DNA of 64,000 nucleotides from Zobellella maritima (GTDB taxonomy: Bacteria > Pseudomonadota > Gammaproteobacteria > Enterobacterales > Aeromonadaceae), in assembly GCF_003075035.1 (NCBI RefSeq), contig NZ_QCZE01000001.1, forward strand, positions 878,187-942,186. Direction: 5' to 3'. Of this stretch, positions 52,619 through 62,980 are shown piece by piece. The stretch's first letter is position 1. Every line of letters starts with the position of its first letter. The position numbers and the translations under genes were made by a program. The notes under the pieces are model-generated. The model saw only the letters and a program-made list of their open reading frames with translations, did not search any database and was not told the origin of the DNA.

Positions 52619-53645
52619 GCACCTCGATACGGTTGGCGCCCGGCTCGGTCAGCTCGCCGATGGCCTTCAGCTTGAGCCCGAATTCAGCGGCGGCGGCAAG
52701 AAACTCGGCCTCGGCCCGGGGGCGGACCGCCACCAGCAGGCCGCCGCTGGTCTGGGGATCGCACAGCAGCCGCTGCTGGCGCACGCTCAGCGAGCCCAGC
52801 TTGTGGCCGTAGGCGTCCAGATTACGCAGGGTGCCGCCGGGCACGGCGCCGGCTTCCAGGTAATGATCCAGGTTGGGCAGCAGCGGGATGCGCGCCATTT
52901 CCAGGCGGGCACTGACATTGGCACCTTCGCACACTTCCAGCAGGTGGCCCATCAGGCCGAAGCCGGTAACGTCGGTCATGGCGCTGACGTCCTCGAGCCG
53001 GGCAAAGGCCTGGCCCGGCTTGTTCAGCCGGCACATCAGCTCCGGTGCCAGTTGACTGTCCTTGTCGCGCAACACGCCTTTCTTCTGGGCGGTGGTGAGG
53101 ATGCCGATCCCCAGCGGCTTGGTTAGGAACAGTTTGTCGCCGGCCGCCGCAGTATCGTTGCGCTTGAGCTGATTAAGCGGCACCTGACCGGTGACCGCCA
53201 GGCCGAAGATAGGCTCGGGGGCGTCTATGCTGTGGCCGCCGGCCAGGCTGATGCCGGCGTCATGGCAGGCCTGGCGGCCGCCGTCGATCACATGCTGGGC
53301 AATTTCCGGCGGCAGCTTGTCCAGCGGCCAGCCGAGGATGGCGATGGCCACCAGGGGCGTGCCGCCCATGGCATAGATGTCGCTGATGGCATTGGTGGCG
53401 GCAATGCGCCCGAAGGTAAAGGGATCATCGACAATCGGCATGAAGAAATCGGTGGTGGAGATGATGCCCATACCGTTGCCGATATCGATCACGGCGGCAT
53501 CGTCCCGACTGCCGTTGCCGACCACCAGGCGGGGATCATTAAAGCTGGGCAACTGGCTTTGCAAAATGGTGTCCAGCACCTTGGGGGAAATCTTGCAGCC
53601 GCAGCCGGCGCCATGGCTGTATTGGGTCAGACGAATCGGTTCCAC
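52608..53645 (-). CDS. selD: Selenophosphate synthetase
   Basis: 345 residues. It makes selenophosphate from selenide and ATP. The N-terminal glycine-rich loop [10 protein letters not shown] has a normal cysteine (C15, equivalent to E. coli Cys17), not a TGA selenocysteine codon; Lys18 is the second active residue. The ATP-binding [10 protein letters not shown] and [33 protein letters not shown] are intact. It is the first gene of the selD-mnmH operon. Confidence 0.96.
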   Translation of the reverse strand: MEPIRLTQYSHGAGCGCKISPKVLDTILQSQLPSFNDPRLVVGNGSRDDAAVIDIGNGMGIISTTDFFMPIVDDPFTFGRIAATNAISDIYAMGGTPLVAIAILGWPLDKLPPEIAQHVIDGGRQACHDAGISLAGGHSIDAPEPIFGLAVTGQVPLNQLKRNDTAAAGDKLFLTKPLGIGILTTAQKKGVLRDKDSQLAPELMCRLNKPGQAFARLEDVSAMTDVTGFGLMGHLLEVCEGANVSARLEMARIPLLPNLDHYLEAGAVPGGTLRNLDAYGHKLGSLSVRQQRLLCDPQTSGGLLVAVRPRAEAEFLAAAAEFGLKLKAIGELTEPGANRIEVRGD

Positions 53646-53769
53646 TTGGGCTCCATGGGTCTTGCTTGGGATAGGCTCCCTATACTAATCGCAATGGTGA
53701 CAAAGCGCATTAACCAAGGGAGATGTTTGCGGATATAGACGGGTCCGGCGGCAACCGGACCCGCTGCAC

Positions 53770-54963
53770 TTACCAGGCCTTGACGACCAGGCCCTTGAGG
53801 TAATGACCTTCCGGATAGGCGGTGCCGATGGGGTGATCGGCGGCCTGATTGAGTCGCTCCAGGATTTGTGCGTCCCGGCCGGCATCGAGGGCGGCGTCGG
53901 CGACGATTTTCTGGAACAGGTCGGAGGTCATCAGGCCGGAGCAGGAGAAGGTCAGCAGGACGCCGCCCGGATTCAGCAGCTGGAATGCCAGCATGTTGAT
54001 GTCCTTGTAGCCGCGGCAGGCGCCGTTGAGCTGGGCCTTGTTCTCGGCGAACTTGGGCGGGTCCAGCACTATCACATCAAAACGCTGGCCCTGCTCCCGG
54101 TATTCCCGCAACAGCTTGAATACATCGGCCTGTTCGAAGCGGGCGCGGCTCAGATCCAGGCCATTCTGTTCGGCATTGGCCCGGGCCAGGGCGAGGGCGG
54201 ATTCGGACACATCGGCGTTGATGACTTCCCTGGCGCCGCCCTGCAGGGCATAGACGCCGAAGCCGCCGGTGTAACTGAAGCAGTTCAGGACCCGCTTGTC
54301 CTTGCAGTAACGACCGGCGATGCGGCGGTTGTCCCGCTGATCCAGGTAGAAGCCGGTCTTGTGTCCCTGCTCCACGTCGACCAGGATGCGCACGCCGTTG
54401 TTTTCCTCGATCACCAGCGGCTGGGGCGGCAAGGTGCCCGCCAGCAGGCCCTTGCGTTCCTTCAGACCTTCCTTCTTGCGTACCGCCACATCGGAACGTT
54501 CATAGATACAGGTGTCGGGATAGAGGGCCTGCAGCGCCTCTACGATGGCCGCCCGCCACCGTTCGGCGCCGGTGCTCAGCAACTGGCACACCAGTACATC
54601 GGCATACACATCTATGGTCACCCCGGGCAGGCCGTCGGACTCGGCGGCGCACAGCCGATAGCCGGTCAACCCCTGCTCTTCGATTAGCGGCCGGCGGCCG
54701 TCCCTGGCACGGGCCAGCCGGCGGTAGAAGAAGTCGCCGTCTATGGTTTCGTCCTGATCGAAGGTCCACACCCGGGCGCGGATCTGGGACTGGGGAGAAT
54801 AGAAGCCCCGAGCCAGCCATGTGCCGTTACTGCTGTAGATGTCGATGGTGTCGCCGGCATTGGGCTGGCCGTCAACCCGCGCTACGGCGCGGGAGAATAC
54901 CCAGGGGTGACGACGGAGCAGGGATTTTTCCCGGCCGGCGGTAAGATAGATGGCTGCGGTCAT
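53770..54963 (-). CDS. rlmI: 23S rRNA (cytosine-1962-C5)-methyltransferase RlmI
   Basis: 397 residues from ATG 54963; the E. coli enzyme has 396. The N-terminal PUA domain begins [18 protein letters not shown]. The SAM-dependent core contains [13 protein letters not shown] and the catalytic DPPKFAENK loop, followed by [13 protein letters not shown] with the nucleophilic cysteine. It methylates C1962 of 23S rRNA. Divergent from acyP, as in E. coli (rlmI/yccX). The region 54964-55041 is rejected as an N-terminal extension. Confidence 0.94.
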   Translation of the reverse strand: MTAAIYLTAGREKSLLRRHPWVFSRAVARVDGQPNAGDTIDIYSSNGTWLARGFYSPQSQIRARVWTFDQDETIDGDFFYRRLARARDGRRPLIEEQGLTGYRLCAAESDGLPGVTIDVYADVLVCQLLSTGAERWRAAIVEALQALYPDTCIYERSDVAVRKKEGLKERKGLLAGTLPPQPLVIEENNGVRILVDVEQGHKTGFYLDQRDNRRIAGRYCKDKRVLNCFSYTGGFGVYALQGGAREVINADVSESALALARANAEQNGLDLSRARFEQADVFKLLREYREQGQRFDVIVLDPPKFAENKAQLNGACRGYKDINMLAFQLLNPGGVLLTFSCSGLMTSDLFQKIVADAALDAGRDAQILERLNQAADHPIGTAYPEGHYLKGLVVKAW

Positions 54964-55039
54964 ACTTATGGTGGCTTTGCTGATAAAGGGCCACAATTCT
55001 AGGGTGTGGCTTGATAAAACACAAACGGGAGCCAAAACC

Positions 55040-55318
55040 ATGATGGCGAAGGTTGCGAAAAAAATCTGGGTCAGTGGCCTGGTACAGGGGGTGGGGTTTC
55101 GTTATTACACCCAGCGGCAGGCGGAAATTCTGGGGGTCAGCGGCTATGCCCGCAACCTGGCCGATGGTCGGGTAGAGGTGGTGGCAGAGGGTGAGCAGCA
55201 CAATGTGCAACAGATGGTGGACTGGCTGGAACAGGGAGGGCCGTCCCATGCCCGGGTCGACGCCCTGGAACAGGAGGAGATTACGGTGGGTGATTACGCC
55301 GGCTTTGATACCCACTGA
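55040..55318 (+). CDS. yccX: Acylphosphatase
   Basis: 92 residues, the size of E. coli YccX. It hydrolyses acyl phosphates. The substrate loop [13 protein letters not shown] contains the conserved Arg, and [17 protein letters not shown] contains the catalytic Asn. A GGGAG site lies 8 nt before ATG 55040. It is divergent from rlmI. Confidence 0.92.
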   Translation: MMAKVAKKIWVSGLVQGVGFRYYTQRQAEILGVSGYARNLADGRVEVVAEGEQHNVQQMVDWLEQGGPSHARVDALEQEEITVGDYAGFDTH

Positions 55319-55343
55319 GCCGGGGGCAGGACTGCCCCCGGCT
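55318..55343. terminator. Hairpin between acyP and the fumarase gene
   Basis: A 12-bp stem (55318-55329 with 55332-55343) with a 2-nt centre overlaps the last base of the acylphosphatase gene. No T-run follows. It lies between two convergent genes. Confidence 0.5.
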
Positions 55344-55358
55344 GCTGGTCACCGCTGG

Positions 55359-56879
55359 TTATCCGGCCAGCTTGCCGTCCAGCTCTTCGATACGGGCCTG
55401 CCAGATGGCGGGGCCACTGACGTGGGCGTTGTGGCCCTCGCTATCGACCGCTACCGTGACCGGCATGTCTTCCACCTCGAATTCGTAGATGGCTTCCATT
55501 CCCAGGTCCTCGAAGGCCAGTACCCGGGCTTTCTTGACCGCCTTGGCCACCAGATAGGCGGCGCCGCCCACCGCCATCAGGTAGACGGCCTTGTGTTGCC
55601 TGATGCTCTCGACGGTGGCCGGGCCACGTTCTGCCTTGCCCACCATACCCAGCAGGCCGGCCTGCTCGAGCATCATGTCGGTGAACTTGTCCATGCGGGT
55701 GGAGGTGGTGGGGCCGGCGGGTCCTACCGCTTCGTCGCCAATGGCGTCAACCGGGCCCACGTAATAGATGAACCTGTCCTTGAAGTCGACCGGCAGCGGC
55801 TCGCCGTTGTTGAGCATTTCCTGGATGCGCTTGTGGGCGGCATCGCGGCCGGTGAGCAGCTTGCCGGACAGCAGTACGGTTTCACCCATCTTCCACTGGG
55901 CGATGTCGTCGCGGGTCACGGTATCCAGGTTGACCCGGCGGACATTGTTGCCCACTTCCCAGGTGACTTCCGGCCAGTCTTCCAGCTTCGGCGGGGTCAG
56001 CTCGGCGGGGCCGGAGCCGTCCAGGTGAAAGTGCACATGGCGGGTGGCGGCACAGTTGGGGATCATCACCACCGGCTTGCTGGCTGCATGGGTGGGGGCC
56101 GACTTGATCTTGATGTCCAGCACCGTGGTCAGGCCGCCCAGGCCCTGGGCACCAATGCCCAGCTTGTTGGCCTTCTCGAAGATCTCCAGGCGCAGCTTTT
56201 CCTCTGTGGTCTCGGCGCCACGGGCCTGCAGCTCGTGGATATCCACCGGATCCATCAGCGATTCCTTGGCCAGCACAGCGGCTTTTTCGGCGGTACCGCC
56301 GATGCCAATGCCGAGCATGCCGGGCGGACACCAGCCGGCCCCCATGGTCGGCAGGGTCTTCAGTACCCACTCGACGATATCGTCGGAGGGGTTGAGCATC
56401 ACCATCTTGGACTTGTTCTCGGAGCCGCCACCCTTGGCGGCAATGGCCACTTCCACATGGTCACCGGGCACCATCTCCACATGCACCACGGCCGGGGCGT
56501 TGTCCTTGGTGTTGATACGGCGGCCGGCGGGATCCGCCACTATCGAGGCGCGCAGGGGGTTATCGGGGTTGTTGTAACCGCGGCGCACACCTTCATCCAC
56601 CATTTCCTGGACTGTCATATCGGTTTCCCATTGCACCTGCATGCCGATCTTGACGAAACAGGTGACGATGCCGGTATCCTGACAGATGGGCCTGTGGCCT
56701 TCGGCGGACATGCGCGAGTTGATCAGGATCTGGGCGATGGCATCCTTGGCGGCCTGGCTCTGCTCTTTGTGGTAGGCCTCTTCCATTGCCTTGACGAAGT
56801 CGAGGGGATGATAATAGGAGATATACTGTAGGGCGTCTGCGACGGAGTCGATAAAGTCCTGCTTCTTGATAATGCTCAT
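55359..56879 (-). CDS. fumA: Class I fumarate hydratase
   Basis: 506 residues; iron-sulfur class I fumarases such as FumA have about 548. It hydrates fumarate to L-malate in the TCA cycle. Visible Fe-S ligand candidates are C in RPICQDTG, in PNCAA and in AGWCPPGMLG. GIGIGGTAEKAAVLAKESLM and the C-terminal VEDMPVTVAVDSEGHNAH domain are typical. The oxygen-sensitive cluster type suggests low-oxygen or iron-replete use. It is a single gene, divergent from pabB. I cannot separate FumA from FumB. Confidence 0.9.
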   Translation of the reverse strand: MSIIKKQDFIDSVADALQYISYYHPLDFVKAMEEAYHKEQSQAAKDAIAQILINSRMSAEGHRPICQDTGIVTCFVKIGMQVQWETDMTVQEMVDEGVRRGYNNPDNPLRASIVADPAGRRINTKDNAPAVVHVEMVPGDHVEVAIAAKGGGSENKSKMVMLNPSDDIVEWVLKTLPTMGAGWCPPGMLGIGIGGTAEKAAVLAKESLMDPVDIHELQARGAETTEEKLRLEIFEKANKLGIGAQGLGGLTTVLDIKIKSAPTHAASKPVVMIPNCAATRHVHFHLDGSGPAELTPPKLEDWPEVTWEVGNNVRRVNLDTVTRDDIAQWKMGETVLLSGKLLTGRDAAHKRIQEMLNNGEPLPVDFKDRFIYYVGPVDAIGDEAVGPAGPTTSTRMDKFTDMMLEQAGLLGMVGKAERGPATVESIRQHKAVYLMAVGGAAYLVAKAVKKARVLAFEDLGMEAIYEFEVEDMPVTVAVDSEGHNAHVSGPAIWQARIEELDGKLAG

Positions 56880-57004
56880 GGCTTCCTCATGGGTTATCGG
56901 GCTAGCTCTGTGTTGTTATAAGCGACGCTATGATACGCTTTGCCGCCCTTGCCTGCCAACCTGTGCGCCAGGCGAACTGCCAAAACTGTCGATTGGATTA
57001 CATA

Positions 57005-58372
57005 ATGTTGCAAATTCATAGCCAGCCCTTCACCGGCTCGGTACATGATTTCTTTGCCCCTATTGCCCACCTGCCCTGGGCCATGCTGTTGGAGTCGGGC
57101 ACCCTTGAGCGTGCCGACAGTCGTTTTCATATTATCAGTGCTGTGCCCCTGGCTACCCTGGTGACCCGGGGGGACACCACCCTGATCGATTGCCAGGGGG
57201 AACAGCAGACATCTCCGGATTCACCCTTTGTCTTGCTGCAACAGCTTCAGCAGCGCCTGTTGGGCCGGGTCCGGGTCCCGGCGAAATGGGCCCATTTGCC
57301 GTTTCTGGGCGGCGCCATGGGGCTGTTCGGATACGATCTCGGTCGCCGGCTGGAGCGGCTGCCGGAACTGGCGATCAACGAACTGAACACCCCGGACATG
57401 GCGGTGGGTATTTTTGACTGGGCCTGGATTATTGATACCCGGACCGAGCAGGCCCACCTGCTGGTGCTGGGGGACGCAGCGCGATTACATGAGCGGCTGG
57501 ACTGGTGGCAGTCGCAACAGGCGGCGCCGGCGCTGCCGTTCCGGCTCGAGGGGGGCTGGCGGGCCAACCAGGGCTATGAAGAATACCGGGCCAACTTCGA
57601 GCGGGTACAGGAATATTTGCATGCCGGTGACTGTTATCAGATCAATCTGACGGTGCGCTTCGATGCCCCCTTCAGCGGCAGTTGCTGGCAGGCCTATCGG
57701 AAGCTGAGCGAGTATAACCAGGCGCCGTTTTCCGCCTTTCTGCAGCTGCCGGAAGCGGCGGTGCTGAGTCTGTCCCCGGAACGTTTTATCGAATTGAATG
57801 GTCGGCGGGTGGAAACCAAGCCGATCAAGGGCACCCGTCCCAGAGGCGAGGGGCCCGAGCAGGACAGGGCGCTGGCCACGGAGCTGGCCGGGGCGGCGAA
57901 GGACAGATCCGAAAACCTGATGATAGTGGATCTGCTGCGCAACGATATCGGCCGGGTCTGCGTGCCCGGCTCGGTCAGGGTGCCCAGCCTGTTTGCCATC
58001 GAGTCATTTCCCGCCGTGCACCACCTGGTGTCGACCATCATCGGCGAGTTGCAGCCGGGACTGGACGGCACCGATCTGCTGGCGGCGACCTTTCCCGGCG
58101 GCTCCATTACCGGGGCGCCCAAGGTACGGGCGATGGAGATCATCGAAGAGCTGGAACCCCACCGTCGTCACGGTTATTGCGGCAGTATCGGCTATATCAG
58201 CAGTCATGGCCGGATGGATACCAGTATTACCATCCGCACCCTGATGGCGGAGCATGATCGGCTGTATTGCTGGGCGGGCGGCGGCGTGGTGGCCGACTCC
58301 CGGGTGGCCGATGAATATCAGGAGTTATTTGATAAACTGGGCAAAATACTCCCCGTTCTGGAGGAACTATGA
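57005..58372 (+). CDS. pabB: Aminodeoxychorismate synthase component I
   Basis: 455 residues from ATG 57005; the in-frame ATG at 56930 would add 25 atypical residues. It makes 4-amino-4-deoxychorismate for folate synthesis with glutaminase PabA, which is not encoded here. The chorismate-binding core shows PIKGTRPRGEGPEQDRALATEL, the DLLRNDIGRVC motif and FPGGSITGAPKVRAMEIIEELEPHRR. The Lys of PIKG is the residue typical of PabB. It overlaps nudL by 4 bp. Confidence 0.93.
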   Translation: MLQIHSQPFTGSVHDFFAPIAHLPWAMLLESGTLERADSRFHIISAVPLATLVTRGDTTLIDCQGEQQTSPDSPFVLLQQLQQRLLGRVRVPAKWAHLPFLGGAMGLFGYDLGRRLERLPELAINELNTPDMAVGIFDWAWIIDTRTEQAHLLVLGDAARLHERLDWWQSQQAAPALPFRLEGGWRANQGYEEYRANFERVQEYLHAGDCYQINLTVRFDAPFSGSCWQAYRKLSEYNQAPFSAFLQLPEAAVLSLSPERFIELNGRRVETKPIKGTRPRGEGPEQDRALATELAGAAKDRSENLMIVDLLRNDIGRVCVPGSVRVPSLFAIESFPAVHHLVSTIIGELQPGLDGTDLLAATFPGGSITGAPKVRAMEIIEELEPHRRHGYCGSIGYISSHGRMDTSITIRTLMAEHDRLYCWAGGGVVADSRVADEYQELFDKLGKILPVLEEL

Positions 58373-58932
58373 CCCGGGCAGAGTTGCTGGCCCGTTTTAA
58401 CCTGTTGCCACCCTTATCCGATCCGTTTTTACCCGCCCATGCCCAGGCGGCGGCCGTACTGCTGCCCCTGCTGGAAGGGGCCGGTGGCCTGGAGCTGGTG
58501 CTGACCCGGCGCAGCCGTCACCTGCGGCACCATCCGGGGCAGGTCAGCTTCCCAGGTGGACGGGTGGAAGAGACCGATATCAGCCTGTGGCATACGGCAC
58601 TGCGGGAAAGCGAAGAGGAAATCGGCCTGGATCCGGCCCTGTGTCAGCCGCTGGGGCGTTTGCGCGCCCAATACACCGTCTCCGGTTTTGCGTTGACGCC
58701 TTTTGTCGGGCTGGTGGATGCCAGCGCCCGTTTTACCGCCAACCCCGCCGAGGTCGAAGAGGTTTTTCATGTGCCGCTCGAATATGTGCTCGATCTCAGG
58801 CGGCATCATCTGTTTACCCTGCGTCGCCGAGGCCGGCTGCATACCGTTTGTTTCATCCCCTGGCAGGGGGTCTGGGTATGGGGAATTACTGCCGCCGTGC
58901 TGCATCAGTTTGCCCTGCAAGTCGCCAGATAA
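58369..58932 (+). CDS. nudL: CoA pyrophosphatase NudL
   Basis: 187 residues, with an ATGA overlap with pabB. It is a Nudix hydrolase that splits coenzyme A to phosphopantetheine and 3',5'-ADP. The UPF0035 motif LTRRSRHLRHHPGQVSFPGG precedes the Nudix box GGRVEETDISLWHTALRESEEEIGL. The gene order pabB-nudL-sdaA is the same as in E. coli. Confidence 0.93.
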   Translation: MTRAELLARFNLLPPLSDPFLPAHAQAAAVLLPLLEGAGGLELVLTRRSRHLRHHPGQVSFPGGRVEETDISLWHTALRESEEEIGLDPALCQPLGRLRAQYTVSGFALTPFVGLVDASARFTANPAEVEEVFHVPLEYVLDLRRHHLFTLRRRGRLHTVCFIPWQGVWVWGITAAVLHQFALQVAR

Positions 58933-59130
58933 GCCGCCCTATTCTTCGTCGTTTCTTTTTTGATCCTCCCTTCTTTCCCTTTGCAGGACAACCCAATAGA
59001 TTGGTTATTTGATCTTTTTGGTATTAAAAGCTGACCTCCAGGTGCCTGTGCCTTCGGCCCTAATCCCGTATCCCCATTGGTGTCGGCCCTCACGGATTTG
59101 ACATTTCGATCACATCTTCAAAAAATCTTG

Positions 59131-59159
59131 TTGGGTTGTCGCTAAAAAAAACCTACAAT
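59131..59159 (+). promoter_or_regulatory. Sigma-70 promoter of sdaA
   Basis: TTGGGT at 59131-59136, a 17-nt spacer with an A-tract, and TACAAT at 59154-59159. It is 57 bp upstream of the sdaA start and separates it from nudL. Confidence 0.6.
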
Positions 59160-59215
59160 CATTCAATATAAGTTGAATGATTGCATTCGATACCTGTTGT
59201 GCTTGGAGTGATCAG

Positions 59216-60598
59216 ATGATTAGCGTGTTCGATATGTTCAGTATTGGCATTGGCCCTTCCTCTTCCCATACCGTGGGGCCCATGCGGGCGGCTCATGCCT
59301 TTGTGCAGGCCCTGGCCGAGCAGGATAGCTTGACCCGGATCACCCGGGTCGAGGTCGAACTCTTCGGTTCGCTGGGCCAGACCGGTATCGGTCACGGCAC
59401 CGGCAAGGCGGTGATCATGGGCCTGGCCGGCTTTGATCCGGAAAGCGTCGATGTGGAAATGATCCCCGGTTTCCTGGCCGAGGTGGATGCCAGCCAGACC
59501 CTGCTGCTTAACCAGAGCCACCGGGTCGAGTTCCCGCGTACCGGTGCGGTGATCTTTCATCGCCGCAAGACCCTGCCGCTGCACAGCAACGGCATGACCT
59601 GCCGTGCTTTCGCAGGTGACGAGCTGGCGAGCGAACAGTCCTATTATTCCATCGGTGGTGGTTTTGTGGTGAAGGCGGAAGATTTTTCCGACACCAAGAG
59701 CCAGGCTGAAGCCGCGCAGATTTCCAACCCGGCCCCTTATCCCTTCAAGAGCGGTGCCGAGCTGCTGCGCCTGTGCCGTGAAAACGGCATGTCGATCAGC
59801 AGCCTGATGATGGCCAATGAAAAGGTCAATCGCAGCGAGGAAGAGGTAGTACAGGGCTTGCGCGAGATCTGGGCGGTGATGCAGGCCTGCGTCAAACGCG
59901 GTTGCAAAACCGAAGGCATCCTGCCCGGTGGCCTCAAGGTCAGGCGCCGTGCGCCTTCGCTCTACCGTCGCCTGACCAGTGAGTCCCAGTACAACAAGGA
60001 TCCGCTGAGTGTGATGGAATGGGTCGACCTGTTCGCCCTGGCGGTCAACGAGGAAAACGCCGCCGGTGGCCGGGTGGTGACGGCGCCGACCAATGGTGCC
60101 GCCGGTATCATTCCCGCCGTGCTCCATTACTACGACAAGTTCGTGCAGCCGGTAGATGACGATGCCCTGGTGCAGTATTTCCTGACCGCCGCCGCCATCG
60201 GCATCCTGTACAAGGAAAATGCCTCCATTTCCGGTGCCGAAGTCGGTTGCCAGGGCGAGGTGGGGGTGGCCTGTTCCATGGCGGCCGGTGCCCTGACCGC
60301 CGTGGTGGGCGGAACCATCGACCATGTGGAAAATGCCGCCGAAATCGGCATGGAGCACAACCTGGGCCTGACCTGCGATCCGGTCGGCGGCCTGGTGCAG
60401 GTGCCCTGCATCGAGCGCAACGCCATGGGCTCGGTCAAGGCCATCAATGCCAGTCGCCTGGCCCTGCGTGGTGATGGTTCCCACAAGGTCTCCCTCGACA
60501 AGGTGATCAAGACCATGCGCGATACCGGCATGGACATGAAAACCAAGTACAAGGAAACCGCCCGTGGCGGCCTGGCTGTAAACATTATCGAATGTTAA
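59216..60598 (+). CDS. sdaA: L-serine dehydratase
   Basis: 460 residues. Iron-sulfur L-serine deaminase converting serine to pyruvate and ammonia. The N-terminal [26 protein letters not shown] is the signature; the late [21 protein letters not shown] and [24 protein letters not shown] hold [4Fe-4S] cysteines. ATG 59216 has GGAG 7 nt upstream; the upstream ATG at 59177 is rejected. It closes the pabB-nudL-sdaA block. Confidence 0.95.
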   Translation: MISVFDMFSIGIGPSSSHTVGPMRAAHAFVQALAEQDSLTRITRVEVELFGSLGQTGIGHGTGKAVIMGLAGFDPESVDVEMIPGFLAEVDASQTLLLNQSHRVEFPRTGAVIFHRRKTLPLHSNGMTCRAFAGDELASEQSYYSIGGGFVVKAEDFSDTKSQAEAAQISNPAPYPFKSGAELLRLCRENGMSISSLMMANEKVNRSEEEVVQGLREIWAVMQACVKRGCKTEGILPGGLKVRRRAPSLYRRLTSESQYNKDPLSVMEWVDLFALAVNEENAAGGRVVTAPTNGAAGIIPAVLHYYDKFVQPVDDDALVQYFLTAAAIGILYKENASISGAEVGCQGEVGVACSMAAGALTAVVGGTIDHVENAAEIGMEHNLGLTCDPVGGLVQVPCIERNAMGSVKAINASRLALRGDGSHKVSLDKVIKTMRDTGMDMKTKYKETARGGLAVNIIEC

Positions 60599-60635
60599 AA
60601 GCCTATAAGCTATAAGCGCTCAGCTGCAAGTAGCA

Positions 60636-60661
60636 AAAAGCCCGGCAATGCCGGGCTTTTC
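60636..60661. terminator. Bidirectional terminator, sdaA / metG
   Basis: An 11-bp stem (60636-60646 with 60650-60660, 3-nt loop) with A4 on the left and T4 on the right lies between the convergent sdaA and metG genes. Confidence 0.85.
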
Positions 60662-60693
60662 TCTTTCTGCTTAAAGCTTACCGCTTTAAGCCG

Positions 60694-62739
60694 TTACTTG
60701 ATCCGCATTCCCGGCTGGGCACCTTCGTGGGGTTCGAGGATCCACAGGTCCTTGCCGCCCGGGCCGGCGGCCAGCACCATGCCTTCGCTTATGCCGAAGC
60801 GCATCTTGCGCGGCGCCAGGTTGGCGACCATCACCGTCAGCTTGCCTTCCAGGTCTTCGGGGTTATAGGCGGACTTGATGCCGGCGAATACCTGGCGGGT
60901 TTCTCCCCCCAGATCCAGCTGCAGCCTGAGCAGCTTATCGGCCTTGGGCACGGCTTCGGCTTTCTTGATCAGCGCCACCCGCAGGTCGACTTTGGCGAAG
61001 TCGTCGAAGTCGATGGTGTCGCCGATAGGGTCGTCGGCCAGCGGCCCGGTGGCCTTGGCGACTTTGGCCTGCTCGGCGACCAGATCTTCTTTCGAGGCCT
61101 CAACCATGGCGGCGACCTTGTCGCCGTCGATGCGGCTGAACAGGGCGCTGAACTTGTTGACCTTGTGGCCCAGCAACGGCTCGGCTACCGCGTCCCAGCG
61201 CAATTCGCTGTTGAGGAAGGCCTCGGCCCGTTCGGCCAGTTTCGGCATCACCGGCTTGAGGTAGGTCAGCAGTACCCGGAACAGGTTGATACCCATAGAG
61301 CAGATGGCCTGCAGTTCGGCGTCCTGGCCTTCCTGTTTGGCGACCACCCAGGGCGCCTTGTCATCCACATAGCGGTTGGCCTTGTCGGCCAACGCCATGA
61401 TGTCGCGGATGGCGCGCCCAAACTCGCGCTGCTCGTAGGCGTCACCGATGCGGCCGGCGGCCTCGACAAACTCCCGGTACAGGGCCGGTTCGGCACATTC
61501 GGCCGACAGCACACCCTCGAAGCGCTTATGAATAAAGCCGGCGTTGCGCGATGCCAGGTTGACCAGCTTGTTGACCACGTCGCTGTTGACCCGGGCGATA
61601 AAGTCATCCAGGTTCAGATCCAGATCATCGATGCGGCTGGACAGCTTGGCGGCGTAGTAATAGCGCAGGCACTCGGGATCCAGGTGGTCCAGATAGGTGC
61701 CGGCCTTGATGAAGGTGCCCTTGGACTTGGACATCTTGGCGCCGTTGACGGTGACATAGCCGTGCACAAAGATATTGGACGGTTTGCGGAAGTCGCTGCC
61801 TTCCAGCATGGCGGGCCAGAACAGGCTGTGGAAGTAGACAATGTCCTTGCCGATGAAGTGATACAGTTCTGTGCTGCTGTCCTTGTTCCAGTACTCGTCG
61901 AAGCTCAGATCGCCCCGCCTGTCGCAGTAGTTCTTGAACGAGCCCATGTAGCCGATGGGCGCATCCAGCCAGACATAAAAATACTTGCCCGGGGCATCGG
62001 GGATCTCGAAACCGAAGTAGGGGGCATCGCGGGTGATGTCCCACTGCTGCAGGCCGGATTCGAACCACTCACCCATCTTGTTGGCGGTTTCTTCCTGCAG
62101 GGCTCCGGAGCGGGTCCAGGCCTTGAGCATGCCCTCGAACTGGGGCAGGTCGAAGAAGAAGTGCTCGGTTTCCTTCATGACCGGCGTGGCGCCCGACACT
62201 GCGGACCTGGGATCGATAAGTTCCACCGGGCTGTAGGTGGCGCCACACACTTCGCAGTTGTCGCCGTATTGATCTTCCGCCTTGCAGCTGGGACAGGTGC
62301 CCTTGACGAAACGGTCCGGCAGAAACATGGCCTGTTCGGGATCGAACAGCTGGGAGATGGTCCGGCTCTGGATAAAGCCATTGGACTTGAGCCTGCCGTA
62401 GATCAGGGCCGCCAGCTCCCGGTTTTCCGGGCTGTGGGTGGAATGATAGTTGTCGAAGCTGATGTTGAAGCGATCGAAGTCGGTCTTGTGCTCCTGCTGC
62501 ACGGCGGCAATCATGGCTTCGGTATCGACCCCCAGCTGCTGGGCCTTGAGCATGATGGGTGTGCCATGGGCGTCGTCGGCGCAGATGAAATGGACCTGAT
62601 GACCACGCATTCGCTGGTAGCGAACCCAGATGTCGGCCTGAATGTGCTCCAGCATATGGCCAAGGTGGATCGAGCCATTGGCATAGGGAAGGGCGCAGGT
62701 TACGAGAATCTTACGTGGATCGGTGGCCATAGTTTCCAT
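60694..62739 (-). CDS. metG: Methionine--tRNA ligase
   Basis: 681 residues, against 677 in E. coli. It charges tRNA-Met. The HIGH motif is [11 protein letters not shown] near residue 20. The zinc knuckle is CPSC...CEVC at about 145-161. KMSKS is in [12 protein letters not shown] near residue 335. The C-terminal tRNA-binding (Trbp111-like) domain ends [25 protein letters not shown]. The start could also be the ATG at 62730. It diverges from apbC, as metG and mrp do in E. coli. Confidence 0.96.
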   Translation of the reverse strand: METMATDPRKILVTCALPYANGSIHLGHMLEHIQADIWVRYQRMRGHQVHFICADDAHGTPIMLKAQQLGVDTEAMIAAVQQEHKTDFDRFNISFDNYHSTHSPENRELAALIYGRLKSNGFIQSRTISQLFDPEQAMFLPDRFVKGTCPSCKAEDQYGDNCEVCGATYSPVELIDPRSAVSGATPVMKETEHFFFDLPQFEGMLKAWTRSGALQEETANKMGEWFESGLQQWDITRDAPYFGFEIPDAPGKYFYVWLDAPIGYMGSFKNYCDRRGDLSFDEYWNKDSSTELYHFIGKDIVYFHSLFWPAMLEGSDFRKPSNIFVHGYVTVNGAKMSKSKGTFIKAGTYLDHLDPECLRYYYAAKLSSRIDDLDLNLDDFIARVNSDVVNKLVNLASRNAGFIHKRFEGVLSAECAEPALYREFVEAAGRIGDAYEQREFGRAIRDIMALADKANRYVDDKAPWVVAKQEGQDAELQAICSMGINLFRVLLTYLKPVMPKLAERAEAFLNSELRWDAVAEPLLGHKVNKFSALFSRIDGDKVAAMVEASKEDLVAEQAKVAKATGPLADDPIGDTIDFDDFAKVDLRVALIKKAEAVPKADKLLRLQLDLGGETRQVFAGIKSAYNPEDLEGKLTVMVANLAPRKMRFGISEGMVLAAGPGGKDLWILEPHEGAQPGMRIK

Positions 62740-62980
62740 CTTGTTGAATGAGTTGAATGAATCGCGTGGGACCCAGCATGTTACCCGAGATTGTCCGGCG
62801 GGCCAAGGAGAGGAGGCTCGCGGTGCATGGCGTACCGCGGGACTGTCGATGATCCCGGGTGCTGTGGCTCATTACGGGTATATAATTGCGCCGCCGGGTG
62901 GGATTAAGCGGGGGGAGCGTTTCGTCGGCCCGGGCTTTTTGATAGAGTGCAGGCAGGTATACCAGCAGGTAGCAGCATCC

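Noticed and set aside
52608-53645. Selenocysteine-containing SelD
   Set aside because: The active-site position is an ordinary cysteine codon and no in-frame TGA or SECIS-like hairpin is visible.
60727-62751. A 674-codon open frame antisense to metG
   Set aside because: The sense strand encodes a full methionyl-tRNA synthetase. The antisense product is rich in Gly, His and Gln without recognisable domains.
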